A program made the position numbers and the translations under genes. The notes under the pieces were generated by a model. That model saw only the letters and a program-made list of their open reading frames with translations, searched no databases and had not been told where the DNA came from. A stretch of DNA of 64,000 bases from JAAYTL01 sp031460505. Lineage in GTDB: Bacteria; Bacillota; Clostridia; Tissierellales; Tissierellaceae. Shown one piece after another: positions 49,560 to 58,644 of this stretch (positions are counted from its first letter, which is position 1; every line of letters starts with the position of its first letter). The DNA lies in assembly GCA_031460505.1 (NCBI GenBank), contig JAVKTT010000002.1, positions 310,001-374,000 of the forward strand. The letters run 5' to 3'.

Positions 49560-50855
49560 TCACCTCCCAATCTTACCTACTAAATGCTCATTTTCAAAAT
49601 TAGTTATATCTACATTAACTAATTTTCCTACAACATCTTTATCTGAATAAGTTTTTACCCTAATATAATTAGTGGTATAACCTTCATAATAACCGTCCTT
49701 TTCTTCTTCAAACAATACTTCTACAGGATTTCCAATATATTTAGATGAGAATTCATTCATTAATTCCTCACCTAATTTAATCAATCTCTCACTTCTATCA
49801 CTTTTTATAGAACCATGGATTTGGTCTTCAAATTTTGCTGCAGGAGTACCCTTCCTTGGTGAGTATTTAAATACATGGATTCGTGAAAATCCAATATTCT
49901 TAACAAATTTGAGAGTTTCTTCAAATTCCTCTTCAGTTTCACCTGGGAATCCAACTATTATGTCAGTAGTTATACCTGCATTAGGCATATACTTTCTAAT
50001 AATATCAACATTTTCTCTAAACTCATCAGTTGTATATTTTCTATTCATCCTTTTAAGTATACTATCAGATCCACTTTGTAAGGAAAGGTGGAAGTGATCA
50101 CAAACCTTATTTGAATTTACCAGTATCTCCATGAACTCTTCAGTGATTAAATTAGGCTCTACTGAGCTAAGTCTTATCCTTTCAATACCGTCAACCTTAG
50201 CAATTTCTCTGATTACATCACCTAATCTAATATCCCCTAAATCCTTACCATAGGATGCAATGTGGATACCGGTAAGTATAACTTCTTTAAATCCAGAATT
50301 TGCTAATTTTTCTGTTTCCTCTATTATATCATAAATTTGTCTACTTCGTATAGGACCACGGGCATAAGGTATAATACAATAGGAGCAGAATTGATTGCAT
50401 CCGTCTTGAATCTTTATATATGCTCTGGTCATAGATTTGATATCATCTACATTTATTTCTTCAAACTCATCATAAGTTTTGATACTTCTTACAATATTAA
50501 TCTTTTGGTTTTGAGCTTTAGCTTTTTCACAAAGCTCTACTACTCTATTTCTATCACTTGTACCTATAATTACATCTACGCCTTCAATGTTCTCAACTTC
50601 GTCAGCTGCAACTTGAGAATAACAACCTACTACGGCTACCACAGAGTCCGCGTTGACTTTTTTTACTCTTCTAATAAACTGTCTAGATTTTCTATCTGAA
50701 AGATTAGTTACTGTACAAGTGTTGATTACATATACATCAGCTACTTCTTCTTCATTTACAATTGTATAGCCATTGTCTTCAAACATCTTTTCCATAGCTT
50801 CAGTTTCATATTGATTAACCTTACAGCCTAAAGTATGGAAAGCCACTTTATTCAT
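49560..50855 (-). CDS. mtaB: tRNA t6A37 methylthiotransferase MtaB
   Basis: A 431-residue radical-SAM enzyme that makes ms2t6A37 in tRNA. The N-terminal UPF0004 domain has cysteines in FHTLGCKVNQ, VINTCTVTN and VVGCYSQ for one Fe-S cluster. The radical-SAM CNQFCSYCIIPYARGPIRSR holds the second. A C-terminal TRAM domain ends the protein. LGCKVNQ is diagnostic for MtaB rather than MiaB. Its ATG overlaps the rsmE stop as TAATG. Confidence 0.97.
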   Translation of the reverse strand: MNKVAFHTLGCKVNQYETEAMEKMFEDNGYTIVNEEEVADVYVINTCTVTNLSDRKSRQFIRRVKKVNADSVVAVVGCYSQVAADEVENIEGVDVIIGTSDRNRVVELCEKAKAQNQKINIVRSIKTYDEFEEINVDDIKSMTRAYIKIQDGCNQFCSYCIIPYARGPIRSRQIYDIIEETEKLANSGFKEVILTGIHIASYGKDLGDIRLGDVIREIAKVDGIERIRLSSVEPNLITEEFMEILVNSNKVCDHFHLSLQSGSDSILKRMNRKYTTDEFRENVDIIRKYMPNAGITTDIIVGFPGETEEEFEETLKFVKNIGFSRIHVFKYSPRKGTPAAKFEDQIHGSIKSDRSERLIKLGEELMNEFSSKYIGNPVEVLFEEEKDGYYEGYTTNYIRVKTYSDKDVVGKLVNVDITNFENEHLVGKIGR

Positions 50856-51607
50856 TAAATCACTCCTAAATCTCCAAGCTCATATAAAATTATAGTTGAT
50901 GCAACTACACCTGCTGTTTCTGTTCTAAGTATTCTAGGTCCAAGAGTTACTATTTTAGCCCCTATATCTATTAAAGATTGAATCTCAGCTTCTTCAAACC
51001 CACCTTCAGGACCTATTATTAGGTTTATCTTATTACCATTAATATCTTTTAACCCTTCTTTAATACTCAAATTCTCCTCATTTTCATAAGGAACAATTGT
51101 GTTGCCCTCTTCTTTTAATACTTCTATCATATCTTTGAAGCTAATAATTCCTTTAATCTTAGGAATATAGTCTCTTTTAGATTGTTTAGCTGCTTCCTCA
51201 GCTATAGCTTGCCATCTATCAATCTTTGAATCTTCTTTTTTCTGATTATTTATCTTAACGATCGTCCTATCAGTTTCTACTGCATAAAAATCCTTAACAC
51301 CAATCTCCACACATTTTTGTATGATTAAATCCATTTTACTCCCTTTGGCTAGTCCTTGATACAATGTAATGTTTATATTTGATTCACTATTGCCAGTGGA
51401 AGTAGATAGAATATTAGCCTTTACAGCTTCCTTAGTGATTTGATCTATTTCGCATAGATAATTTAATCCATCACAGGATACTTCTATTTTATCATTTGTT
51501 TTAAGTCTTAGCACATTTTTTATATGGGCTAAATCCTTATCTTTAATATATATATTATTATTATCAATTTGATTTTTATTTACGAAAAATCTATGCACCT
51601 TTATCAC
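50855..51607 (-). CDS. rsmE: 16S rRNA (uracil(1498)-N3)-methyltransferase RsmE
   Basis: A 250-residue SPOUT methyltransferase (EC 2.1.1.193). The N-terminal PUA-like part is followed by QGLAKGSKMDLIIQKCVEIGV. The knotted SAM site has NLIIGPEGGFEEAEIQ and TLGPRILRTETAGVVAST. It follows prmA with no gap, and its stop overlaps the mtaB start. This gene order is standard in Firmicutes. Confidence 0.97.
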   Translation of the reverse strand: MIKVHRFFVNKNQIDNNNIYIKDKDLAHIKNVLRLKTNDKIEVSCDGLNYLCEIDQITKEAVKANILSTSTGNSESNINITLYQGLAKGSKMDLIIQKCVEIGVKDFYAVETDRTIVKINNQKKEDSKIDRWQAIAEEAAKQSKRDYIPKIKGIISFKDMIEVLKEEGNTIVPYENEENLSIKEGLKDINGNKINLIIGPEGGFEEAEIQSLIDIGAKIVTLGPRILRTETAGVVASTIILYELGDLGVI

Positions 51608-52546
51608 CTATTTTTGAGCTACTATGCATGCCCATTCTCTTAATCTCTTTGTCTCAAGTATATTATATCCATTTTCCCTTAAGGCATTTTCAACTAATTC
51701 AACCTTGCTTAGGATTATACCTGATGCAATAAATGTCCCGTCATCATTCAGGTATTTATCTAAATCCTTTACCATACCTGCTATGACTTCAGCAATGATA
51801 TTTGATACAATTAAATCTACTTTGCCACTAACTACATCAAATAGATCGCCTTGATAAACTTCTACTTTATCTCCAACATTGTTTAGATCAATATTTTCAT
51901 TGGAGACATCTACACATACAGGATCTATATCTATACCAATTACCTTTTGAGCCCCTAATTTAGCTGCTACGACGCCCAAAATGCCACTGCCACAACCAAT
52001 ATCATATATATGATCTCCAGGCTTTACGATGGATTCTAAGGCTTCTATGCATAAACTTGTGGTCTCGTGGGTTCCAGTTCCAAAGGCCATTCCTGGGTCA
52101 AGCTCTATAACAATGTCATTTTCCTGCTCAATATAATCTTCCCAAGTAGGTTTTATAACAATTCTTTGTCCAATTCTAAGTGGTTTATAATATTTCTTCC
52201 AATTCTCTGCAAAATCTTGATCATCTACAGAGTTAAGAATTACTTCTCCTAAAGATTTCCCATCTTCATTAAGAGGTATGTGAACTACCTTATTCCTTAC
52301 AAAATCAACAATCTTTTCAATGTTGTCATTTTCGGCGAAATAAGCCTTAAGGGAAATATTACCATCATCTTTAAAATCCATAAGACTCTCATCAATAAAA
52401 TCCCAGGATTCTTTATCATTAGATAAATCTATAAAATCCTGAGGGTCTTCTATTGCCAATCCAACAGCTCCAGCCTGATATAGAATATCGGAAACAATAT
52501 CTTCATTTTCTGGAATTGTCTTTACAACTACCTCTACCCACTTCAT
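51608..52546 (-). CDS. prmA: Ribosomal protein L11 methyltransferase PrmA
   Basis: A 312-residue enzyme. The N-terminal ferredoxin-like substrate domain begins MKWVEVVVKTIPENEDIVSDILYQ. The SAM domain has DPGMAFGTGTHETTSLCIEAL, IYDIGCGSGILGVVAAKLGA, and the NPPY-like IVSNIIAEVI. It lies about 100 bases after dnaJ, beyond a terminator-like hairpin, so it may have its own promoter or rely on read-through. Confidence 0.97.
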   Translation of the reverse strand: MKWVEVVVKTIPENEDIVSDILYQAGAVGLAIEDPQDFIDLSNDKESWDFIDESLMDFKDDGNISLKAYFAENDNIEKIVDFVRNKVVHIPLNEDGKSLGEVILNSVDDQDFAENWKKYYKPLRIGQRIVIKPTWEDYIEQENDIVIELDPGMAFGTGTHETTSLCIEALESIVKPGDHIYDIGCGSGILGVVAAKLGAQKVIGIDIDPVCVDVSNENIDLNNVGDKVEVYQGDLFDVVSGKVDLIVSNIIAEVIAGMVKDLDKYLNDDGTFIASGIILSKVELVENALRENGYNILETKRLREWACIVAQK

Positions 52547-52609
52547 TTATGCACTTCCTCCTTATAAATCTTTAATAAATTATATAATAATATTGTAAAA
52601 AATACTAGG

Positions 52610-52643
52610 AAAATATAAAGACAAGAGATACCCCTCTTGTCTT
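52610..52643 (-). terminator. Hairpin terminator of dnaJ
   Basis: A 10-bp perfect stem AAGACAAGAG / CTCTTGTCTT with loop ATACCC on the plus strand, followed on the minus strand by TATATTTTCC. It is just after the dnaJ stop. The U-run is moderate. Confidence 0.75.
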
Positions 52644-52645
52644 GT

Positions 52646-53782
52646 CTAATTGAATGCATCCTTTACTTTATCAATAAATTTCTTTTTCTGTTCTGTTCCT
52701 TTTTTGTAGTCTTCTCCAGACTCTTTAGCAAAATCCAATAATAATTTCTTTTGCTCTTCTGTTAATTTAGTAGGTACCTTTACATTTACAGTAAAGTATA
52801 AATCTCCTTTACCACTACCTCGAAGATTTGGTACTCCTTTATTCTTTAACTTAAATCTTGTACCTGTTTGAGTTCCTTCAGTTAAATTAAACTTATCTAC
52901 CCCTTCTAAGGTTGGTACTTGGATTTCCGCACCTAGTGCTGCTTCAGTAAATGTAATAGGTAAGTCTATGAATAGATGATTGCCTTGTCTTTTAAACACA
53001 GGGTCTTCCTTCACAGCCACATAAACATATAAGTCTCCCGCTGGACCACCATTTGATCCTGCTTCACCTTCGCCTCTTAATGATATAACTGAACCATTAT
53101 CTACTCCTGCAGGCACCTTTACCTTTAGTCTCTTTGTCTTGGTTTCATTACCAGTACCACCACATGTATTGCATTTTTCTTCTATAACTTCCCCAGTTCC
53201 ATTACATGCATCACAGGTGCCTACTCTTACAAATTGACCTAATGCAGTTTGCTGAGCATATCTAACTTGCCCAGATCCATTACATTTTGAACAGGTGTGT
53301 TTATCAGTACCAGGTTTTGCACCTGAGCCATGGCAAGTTGAACAATTTTCAGTTCTTCTAAATTGAATCTCTTTTTCTGTTCCAAATACAGCTTCTCTAA
53401 ATTCAAGATTTAAATTATATCTTAAATCTGAACCTCTAACAGGTCCATTTCTTCTTGCTCCTTGTGAAGATCCTCCACCGAATCCAAAACCTCCACCAAA
53501 GATGTCAAATATATCATCAAATATATCACCAAATCCACCGAAGTCACCACCTCCAGCTTGTGGATCAACTCCAGCATGACCGAATCTATCATATCTAGAT
53601 CTTTTTTCTTGATCACTTAATACTTCATAGGCTGCAGTAGCCTCCTTGAATTTTTGCTCTGCTTCTTCATTATCAGGGTTTAAATCAGGGTGATACTTTT
53701 TGGCTAATTGTCGATATGCCTTTTTAATATCACCTTCAGATGCATTTTTATCTATACCTAAAATTTCATAATAATCTCTCAA
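52646..53782 (-). CDS. dnaJ: Chaperone DnaJ (type I Hsp40)
   Basis: A 378-residue co-chaperone. It has the J domain with HPD (KYHPDLNPDNEEAE), a Gly/Phe-rich linker, four CxxCxGxG zinc repeats (CSTCHGSG, CSKCNGSG, CDACNGTG, CNTCGGTG) and C-terminal substrate-binding domains. It stimulates DnaK ATPase. It follows dnaK by about 100 bases with a hairpin between them, in the hrcA-grpE-dnaK-dnaJ heat-shock operon. Confidence 0.98.
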   Translation of the reverse strand: MRDYYEILGIDKNASEGDIKKAYRQLAKKYHPDLNPDNEEAEQKFKEATAAYEVLSDQEKRSRYDRFGHAGVDPQAGGGDFGGFGDIFDDIFDIFGGGFGFGGGSSQGARRNGPVRGSDLRYNLNLEFREAVFGTEKEIQFRRTENCSTCHGSGAKPGTDKHTCSKCNGSGQVRYAQQTALGQFVRVGTCDACNGTGEVIEEKCNTCGGTGNETKTKRLKVKVPAGVDNGSVISLRGEGEAGSNGGPAGDLYVYVAVKEDPVFKRQGNHLFIDLPITFTEAALGAEIQVPTLEGVDKFNLTEGTQTGTRFKLKNKGVPNLRGSGKGDLYFTVNVKVPTKLTEEQKKLLLDFAKESGEDYKKGTEQKKKFIDKVKDAFN

Positions 53783-53815
53783 TATATTTCACCAACCTTC
53801 TATGTCAATATAAAC

Positions 53816-53834
53816 GGGAGAGCTATGCTCTCCC
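53816..53834 (-). other. Stem-loop between dnaK and dnaJ
   Basis: An 8-bp GC-rich stem GGGAGAGC / GCTCTCCC with loop TAT on the plus strand, no long U-run. It could be a processing or stability hairpin that sets different dnaK and dnaJ levels, or a weak terminator. Confidence 0.6.
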
Positions 53835-53881
53835 ATACAAGATTGTAACATTCATTATGTCATTTATCAACTATTCATCTA

Positions 53882-55696
53882 TTATTCTTCGTCGTCTACT
53901 ACTTCATAGTCTCCATCAACTACATCATCATCTGCATTTGTTGCTCCATCTGCACCTTGGTCCATATTTTGATATAGTTTTTCTGATATCTTATGGAATT
54001 CTTCAGTAAGTTCTTCTGTCTTACTCTTGATGTCATCCATATCCTCACCTTCAAGAGCTTTCTTTAGAGCTTCTAGTTTGGATTCAACAGCTGATTTTTC
54101 GTCTGGTGAAATCTTACCTTCTAAGTCCTTAAGTGATTTTTCAGTTTGATACACTAATGAATCACCATTGTTTCTGATTTCAATCGCTTCTTTTTTCTTT
54201 TTATCTTCTTCAGCAAATCTTTCAGCTTCTTTTACCTTTTGCTCAATTTCATCATCAGATAATTTAGTAGAAGATGTAATAGTTATACTTTGTTCTTTTC
54301 CTGTACCTTTATCCTTTGCAGTTACATTTACTATACCATTAGCATCAATATCAAATGTAACTTCAATTTGAGGAATTCCTCTAGGTGCTGGATTGATACC
54401 ACTTAATTGGAATCTACCAAGAGTAATATTATCTGCTGCCATTTGTCTTTCACCTTGTAATACATGGATATCTACAGATGGTTGATTATCTGCCGCAGTT
54501 GTAAATACTTGAGATTTTTTAGTTGGAATAGTAGTATTTCTTTCGATTAATCTTGTAGTTACTCCACCTAATGTCTCAATACCAAGTGATAATGGAGCTA
54601 CGTCTAATAATAGTAAATCCTTAACTTCTCCACTAAGTACTCCACCTTGAATAGCTGCTCCTAAAGCTACACATTCATCTGGGTTTATATCTTTTTGTGG
54701 GTCTCTACCTATTAGATTCTTTACAGCTGATTGAACTGCTGGAATTCTTGTAGATCCTCCAACTAATATAACTTTTTCTATTTCATTAGGTTGTAAACCA
54801 GCATCTTTTAGTGCTAATTTAACAGGTTCAATTGTTTTATCTACTAAGTCTGAAGTCAATTCTTCAAATTTCGCTCTAGTAATATCCATGTTTAAATGTA
54901 ATGGTCCAGATTGTGTTGCAGTAATAAATGGTAAATTGATATTAGTTGACATAGTAGTTGATAATTCTTTTTTAGCTTTTTCTGCAGCTTCTTTTAGTCT
55001 TTGTAGACTCATCTTATCAGCTGTCAAATCAATACCATTTTCTTTCTTAAACTCTGCATTTATATATTCAATTAATTTATTATCAAAGTCATCTCCACCT
55101 AGGTTGTTGTTACCTCTTGTAGATAATACTTCAAATACTCCGTCTCCTAATTCAAGTATAGAAACGTCAAATGTACCTCCACCTAAGTCGAATACCATAA
55201 TCTTGTGTTGACCGTCTTCTTTATCCATACCATAAGCTAACGCTGCAGCTGTAGGTTCGTTTATAATTCTTTTAACTTCTAATCCTGCAATTCTTCCTGC
55301 ATCCTTAGTTGCTTGTCTTTGACTATCAGTAAAATATGCTGGTACTGTAATAACAGCTTCTGTAATTGTTTCACCTAAATAGCTTTCAGCATCTGCTTTT
55401 ATCTTTTGTAGAATCATTGCTGATATTTCTTGTGGTGTATAGTTTTTACCATCAATTGATTTTGCAGCGTCAGTACCCATTTTTCTTTTTATAGATTGAA
55501 TAGTTCTATCTGGATTAGTGATTGCTTGTCTTTTTGCTGTTTCTCCTACTAGTCTCTCACCATCTTTAGTGAATGCCACAACTGAAGGAGTAGTTCTATT
55601 ACCCTCAACATTAGGTATTATTACAGGTTCTCCACCTTCCATAACAGCTACTGCTGAGTTTGTAGTTCCTAAGTCAATACCAATTATTTTTCCCAT
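53882..55696 (-). CDS. dnaK: Chaperone DnaK (Hsp70)
   Basis: A 604-residue chaperone. It starts MGKIIGIDLGTTNSAVAVMEGG (phosphate 1 loop), with IINEPTAAALAYG, VFDLGGGTFDVSILE, and VILVGGSTRIPAVQ. The substrate-binding domain and an acidic C-terminus (VVDGDYEVVDDEE) follow. All parts are full length. It belongs to the CIRCE/HrcA-controlled operon. Confidence 0.99.
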   Translation of the reverse strand: MGKIIGIDLGTTNSAVAVMEGGEPVIIPNVEGNRTTPSVVAFTKDGERLVGETAKRQAITNPDRTIQSIKRKMGTDAAKSIDGKNYTPQEISAMILQKIKADAESYLGETITEAVITVPAYFTDSQRQATKDAGRIAGLEVKRIINEPTAAALAYGMDKEDGQHKIMVFDLGGGTFDVSILELGDGVFEVLSTRGNNNLGGDDFDNKLIEYINAEFKKENGIDLTADKMSLQRLKEAAEKAKKELSTTMSTNINLPFITATQSGPLHLNMDITRAKFEELTSDLVDKTIEPVKLALKDAGLQPNEIEKVILVGGSTRIPAVQSAVKNLIGRDPQKDINPDECVALGAAIQGGVLSGEVKDLLLLDVAPLSLGIETLGGVTTRLIERNTTIPTKKSQVFTTAADNQPSVDIHVLQGERQMAADNITLGRFQLSGINPAPRGIPQIEVTFDIDANGIVNVTAKDKGTGKEQSITITSSTKLSDDEIEQKVKEAERFAEEDKKKKEAIEIRNNGDSLVYQTEKSLKDLEGKISPDEKSAVESKLEALKKALEGEDMDDIKSKTEELTEEFHKISEKLYQNMDQGADGATNADDDVVDGDYEVVDDEE

Positions 55697-55722
55697 ATAT
55701 TTTTCCTCCCAATTTTACTAAT

Positions 55723-56265
55723 TTATTTTGAAACCTTTACCATGCTTGGTCTAATAACTTTATCTTTAAATTTGTATCCCTTTTGCAGGACACCTATTAC
55801 AATATCTTCCTCATGTCCTTCTGACTCCTCAACCATTATTGCATTATGACAATTCGGATCAAAAGGATTGTTAAGAGCTTGAATTTCTTCTATGCTCATT
55901 TTATTTAGGATTTCAATTAATTGATTATATATCATTGTGATACCTTTATAAAAACTATTTTCCTTATCCTCTTCAGCTTCTAAGGCTCTTTCGAAATTGT
56001 CAATTACAGGCAGTAATTCACAAGCTAGTGATTCAATACCGAAATCAACAGACCCTTTTCTTTCAATCTCACTACGTCTCTTTAGATTTGCATAATCTGC
56101 TTGCATTCTAGTAAGTTTTAGTGTTAATTCTTCATTGATAAGAGCAAGATTATTATCATTTTCAGTAGTCTCGGAAGACTCCTCATCAGCAACTTCACCT
56201 AATACCTCTTCCAGTTCTTCTTCAAAGTTATCTTTTTCCTTATCTTTGTCTTTTTCAAATGCCAT
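55723..56265 (-). CDS. grpE: Nucleotide exchange factor GrpE
   Basis: A 180-residue protein. The N-terminus is acidic and disordered, and a long coiled coil follows (about 40-100; LKLTRMQADYANLKRRSEIER). The C-terminal beta domain contains NPFDPNCHNAIM and VLQKGYKFKDKVIRPSMVKVSK. It exchanges ADP on DnaK. It lies between hrcA and dnaK. Confidence 0.97.
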   Translation of the reverse strand: MAFEKDKDKEKDNFEEELEEVLGEVADEESSETTENDNNLALINEELTLKLTRMQADYANLKRRSEIERKGSVDFGIESLACELLPVIDNFERALEAEEDKENSFYKGITMIYNQLIEILNKMSIEEIQALNNPFDPNCHNAIMVEESEGHEEDIVIGVLQKGYKFKDKVIRPSMVKVSK

Positions 56266-56284
56266 CTTCTCACCTCAATTATAT

Positions 56285-57325
56285 TTAATCATTTAAATCC
56301 AATATGTTACTTACATGGGATGAAAATACTTTTAAAGTATTAATTAAATTAGAGTAATCCATCCTTGTAGGACCTATTAAACCAACTTTCCCAATGGTCC
56401 TTCCACCTATGGTATAAGTAGCAGTCATAATACTTATATCTTTAATAGGTGAAAAAATATTCTCTTGACCTATAATAATATCTATATCCTGTGTTTTTGA
56501 TGTGTTTTGGAGAATATTTAATACAAGATCCTTATCTTCAACAAAGGAAACAAATGATTTAGCCTTTTCGATATCCTTATATTCTGGGAAATTCAATATA
56601 TTCATTATACCTTCTGAATATAAATCTATAGATATTAGTTCTTCAACTGAACTCTTGATTATAGATGTCAACCCTTTAAATAGCTCTTTGTATCTATAAA
56701 CTTCCATGAATAAATCTTGATCTAAAAGTATCAAAATTTCATCCATTTCTTTTCCCTTAAATATTTGATTAAGATAATTAGATATAATATTTAATTCGTC
56801 TTGGTTTATTTCTAGATCAGTTTTATATATGGAGTTTTTTATCAACCCATTGCTTAGTACAATAATAACCAATATCCCTAAGGCTTCTATAGATAATAAT
56901 TGTAATTGCTTGATTCTACTACCTTTAAGCTTAGGAGTGGCAACTACAGATGTATAATTTGTAATTGCCGATAGTATCTTAGCAGTACTTTGTATAAAAT
57001 CGTCCATATCCCAAGATTCTTTTGCAAGTATTTCTTTGATTTGATCATTTTTCTTAGAATCTATATCCAATGGTGATAAATTAAACTTTAATAATTCATC
57101 TACATATAATCTATAGGCTTTATCAGAAGGAACTCTTCCTGAGGATGTGTGGGTCTTACTTAGATAACCCATATCTTCCAAGTCTGACATTTCATTTCTA
57201 ATAGTAGCCGAACTTACACCAATATCAAAGCTCTTTGATAGCGTCCTTGAACCTATAGGCTCTGCACTAGCTATATAGCTTTGAATAATAGCATATAAAA
57301 CCTTCATTTTCCTATCATCCAACAT
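56285..57325 (-). CDS. hrcA: Heat-inducible transcription repressor HrcA
   Basis: A 346-residue repressor that binds CIRCE and is maintained by GroEL. The N-terminal winged helix is MLDDRKMKVLYAIIQSYIASAEPIGSRTLSK, with SSATIRNEMSDLEDMGYL. The C-terminal GGRTIGKVGLIGPTRMDY is the family signature. The ATG at 57325 follows GAGGTGAG; the in-frame GTG upstream is part of that site. A perfect CIRCE lies between its promoter and start, so the operon is autoregulated. Confidence 0.97.
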   Translation of the reverse strand: MLDDRKMKVLYAIIQSYIASAEPIGSRTLSKSFDIGVSSATIRNEMSDLEDMGYLSKTHTSSGRVPSDKAYRLYVDELLKFNLSPLDIDSKKNDQIKEILAKESWDMDDFIQSTAKILSAITNYTSVVATPKLKGSRIKQLQLLSIEALGILVIIVLSNGLIKNSIYKTDLEINQDELNIISNYLNQIFKGKEMDEILILLDQDLFMEVYRYKELFKGLTSIIKSSVEELISIDLYSEGIMNILNFPEYKDIEKAKSFVSFVEDKDLVLNILQNTSKTQDIDIIIGQENIFSPIKDISIMTATYTIGGRTIGKVGLIGPTRMDYSNLINTLKVFSSHVSNILDLND

Positions 57326-57362
57326 GATTCTCACCTCGAATTCTTACACTGGATGTTTTTTG

Positions 57363-57389
57363 TTAGCACTCTGTTGTTTCGAGTGCTAA
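57363..57389. promoter_or_regulatory. CIRCE operator (HrcA binding site)
   Basis: TTAGCACTC, 9 bases, GAGTGCTAA, an exact match to the consensus. It is centred about 20 bases downstream of the expected start of transcription and 38 bases before the hrcA ATG. Confidence 0.98.
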
Positions 57390-57402
57390 TTCCTACACTT
57401 AT

Positions 57403-57431
57403 AAAATATCATTTTATCTATAATTTGTCAA
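57403..57431 (-). promoter_or_regulatory. Sigma-A promoter of the hrcA-grpE-dnaK-dnaJ operon
   Basis: TTGACA, 17 bases, TATTTT on the minus strand, immediately upstream of CIRCE and downstream of hemW. Confidence 0.72.
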
Positions 57432-57448
57432 TAGAAAATAAATTTTAA

Positions 57449-58585
57449 TTATGGTAAAAAGTCCACTTCAACTAAATTAGCTAGATCTAGGCCTTTGTCT
57501 GAAAGTCTAATAAAATTATCATCTTCCATTAGAAGACCAGATTCTTTGTGTTTTTTTATTGCATCCCTATATAAATCATTAATATCCAGATTAAATCTAT
57601 TTTTAAATTGATTCTTATCAATTCCTTTAATCAATCTTAATCCAAATATACAAAACTCCGCAATCTCAGTCTCTTTATCAATTGACTCATCTTCTTGTAC
57701 TGGTAATACACCCCTACTTAGTTTCTCAATGTATTCATTTAGATTGCTTGTATTTGAAAATCTCTTTCCACACAAATTAGAATGGCTACTTAATCCAAGA
57801 CCTAAATATGGTTTGATCATCCAATAAGCCATATTATGATTGCACTGATAACCATTCGAAGCAAAGTTTGAAATTTCATAGTGAATGTATCCTCTATCTT
57901 TTAGGTATTCTTTTACACTATGGTATAGTTTTCTTTCACTGTCTTCATCTAATAGATTGAGTTTGTTTTCTTGGTACCATTTATGCATTAAAGTCCCAGG
58001 TTCTATAATCAAACTATAATAGGAGATATGTTTTACACCTAAATCAACTAAAGTTTTAATATCCTTCATACCCATATCTACAGTTTGATCTGGTAAATCA
58101 AATATTAAATCTACATTTACGTTTTCAAAGCCAACTTCTTTCAGTAATTTATAAGATTCATAGAAATCTTCTGCACTATGTATTCTACCCAACTTCTTTA
58201 AAATATTATTATCTAATGTTTGAAGACCTAGACTTACTCTATTAATACCTGATTCTTTATATATAATCAGCTTTTCTTTATCGATTGTACCTGGATTTAG
58301 TTCGATACTAATCTCCATTTCATCATGGGTATTATAATTATTATATATATAATCTAAAATCCTATTGATATATTCAGCATCAATAGCCGATGGTGTACCA
58401 CCACCTATGAATATTGTTTTGATTTTGTAGTCCTGTAATTCTTCCTTATATATAGATAATTCAGTGATTAAATTGTTGATGTAGTATTCAGCTTCTTTAA
58501 ATTGTTTTGGAAATGAGACAAAGTCACAATAGTTACATTTTCTTTCACAAAATGGAATATGAATGTATAAACTTAAGTCTTTCAT
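57449..58585 (-). CDS. hemW: HemW, radical-SAM heme chaperone
   Basis: A 378-residue protein long annotated as oxygen-independent coproporphyrinogen oxidase (HemN) but now treated as a heme chaperone in this subfamily. The radical-SAM motif is IHIPFCERKCNYCDF, followed by TIFIGGGTPSAI, SIELNPGTID and RVSLGLQTLD. A HemN C-terminal domain ends the protein. It lies between lepA and hrcA, the conserved Firmicute position. Confidence 0.95.
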   Translation of the reverse strand: MKDLSLYIHIPFCERKCNYCDFVSFPKQFKEAEYYINNLITELSIYKEELQDYKIKTIFIGGGTPSAIDAEYINRILDYIYNNYNTHDEMEISIELNPGTIDKEKLIIYKESGINRVSLGLQTLDNNILKKLGRIHSAEDFYESYKLLKEVGFENVNVDLIFDLPDQTVDMGMKDIKTLVDLGVKHISYYSLIIEPGTLMHKWYQENKLNLLDEDSERKLYHSVKEYLKDRGYIHYEISNFASNGYQCNHNMAYWMIKPYLGLGLSSHSNLCGKRFSNTSNLNEYIEKLSRGVLPVQEDESIDKETEIAEFCIFGLRLIKGIDKNQFKNRFNLDINDLYRDAIKKHKESGLLMEDDNFIRLSDKGLDLANLVEVDFLP

Positions 58586-58606
58586 GTTACCTCCCTACTA
58601 TAATGA

Positions 58607-58636
58607 TGCGACAGGAGAGAACTGCCCCCTGTCGCA
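58607..58636. repeat. 9-bp inverted repeat between lepA and hemW
   Basis: TGCGACAGG, 12-nt loop containing GAGAACTG, CCTGTCGCA. The stem is GC-rich against AT-rich flanks and has no U-run on the minus strand. It resembles the GACAGAGAACTGTCCCCCTGTC repeats I recall as dispersed REP-like elements in Firmicutes. It could also be the lepA 3' hairpin. Confidence 0.6.
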
Positions 58637-58644
58637 CATTATTA

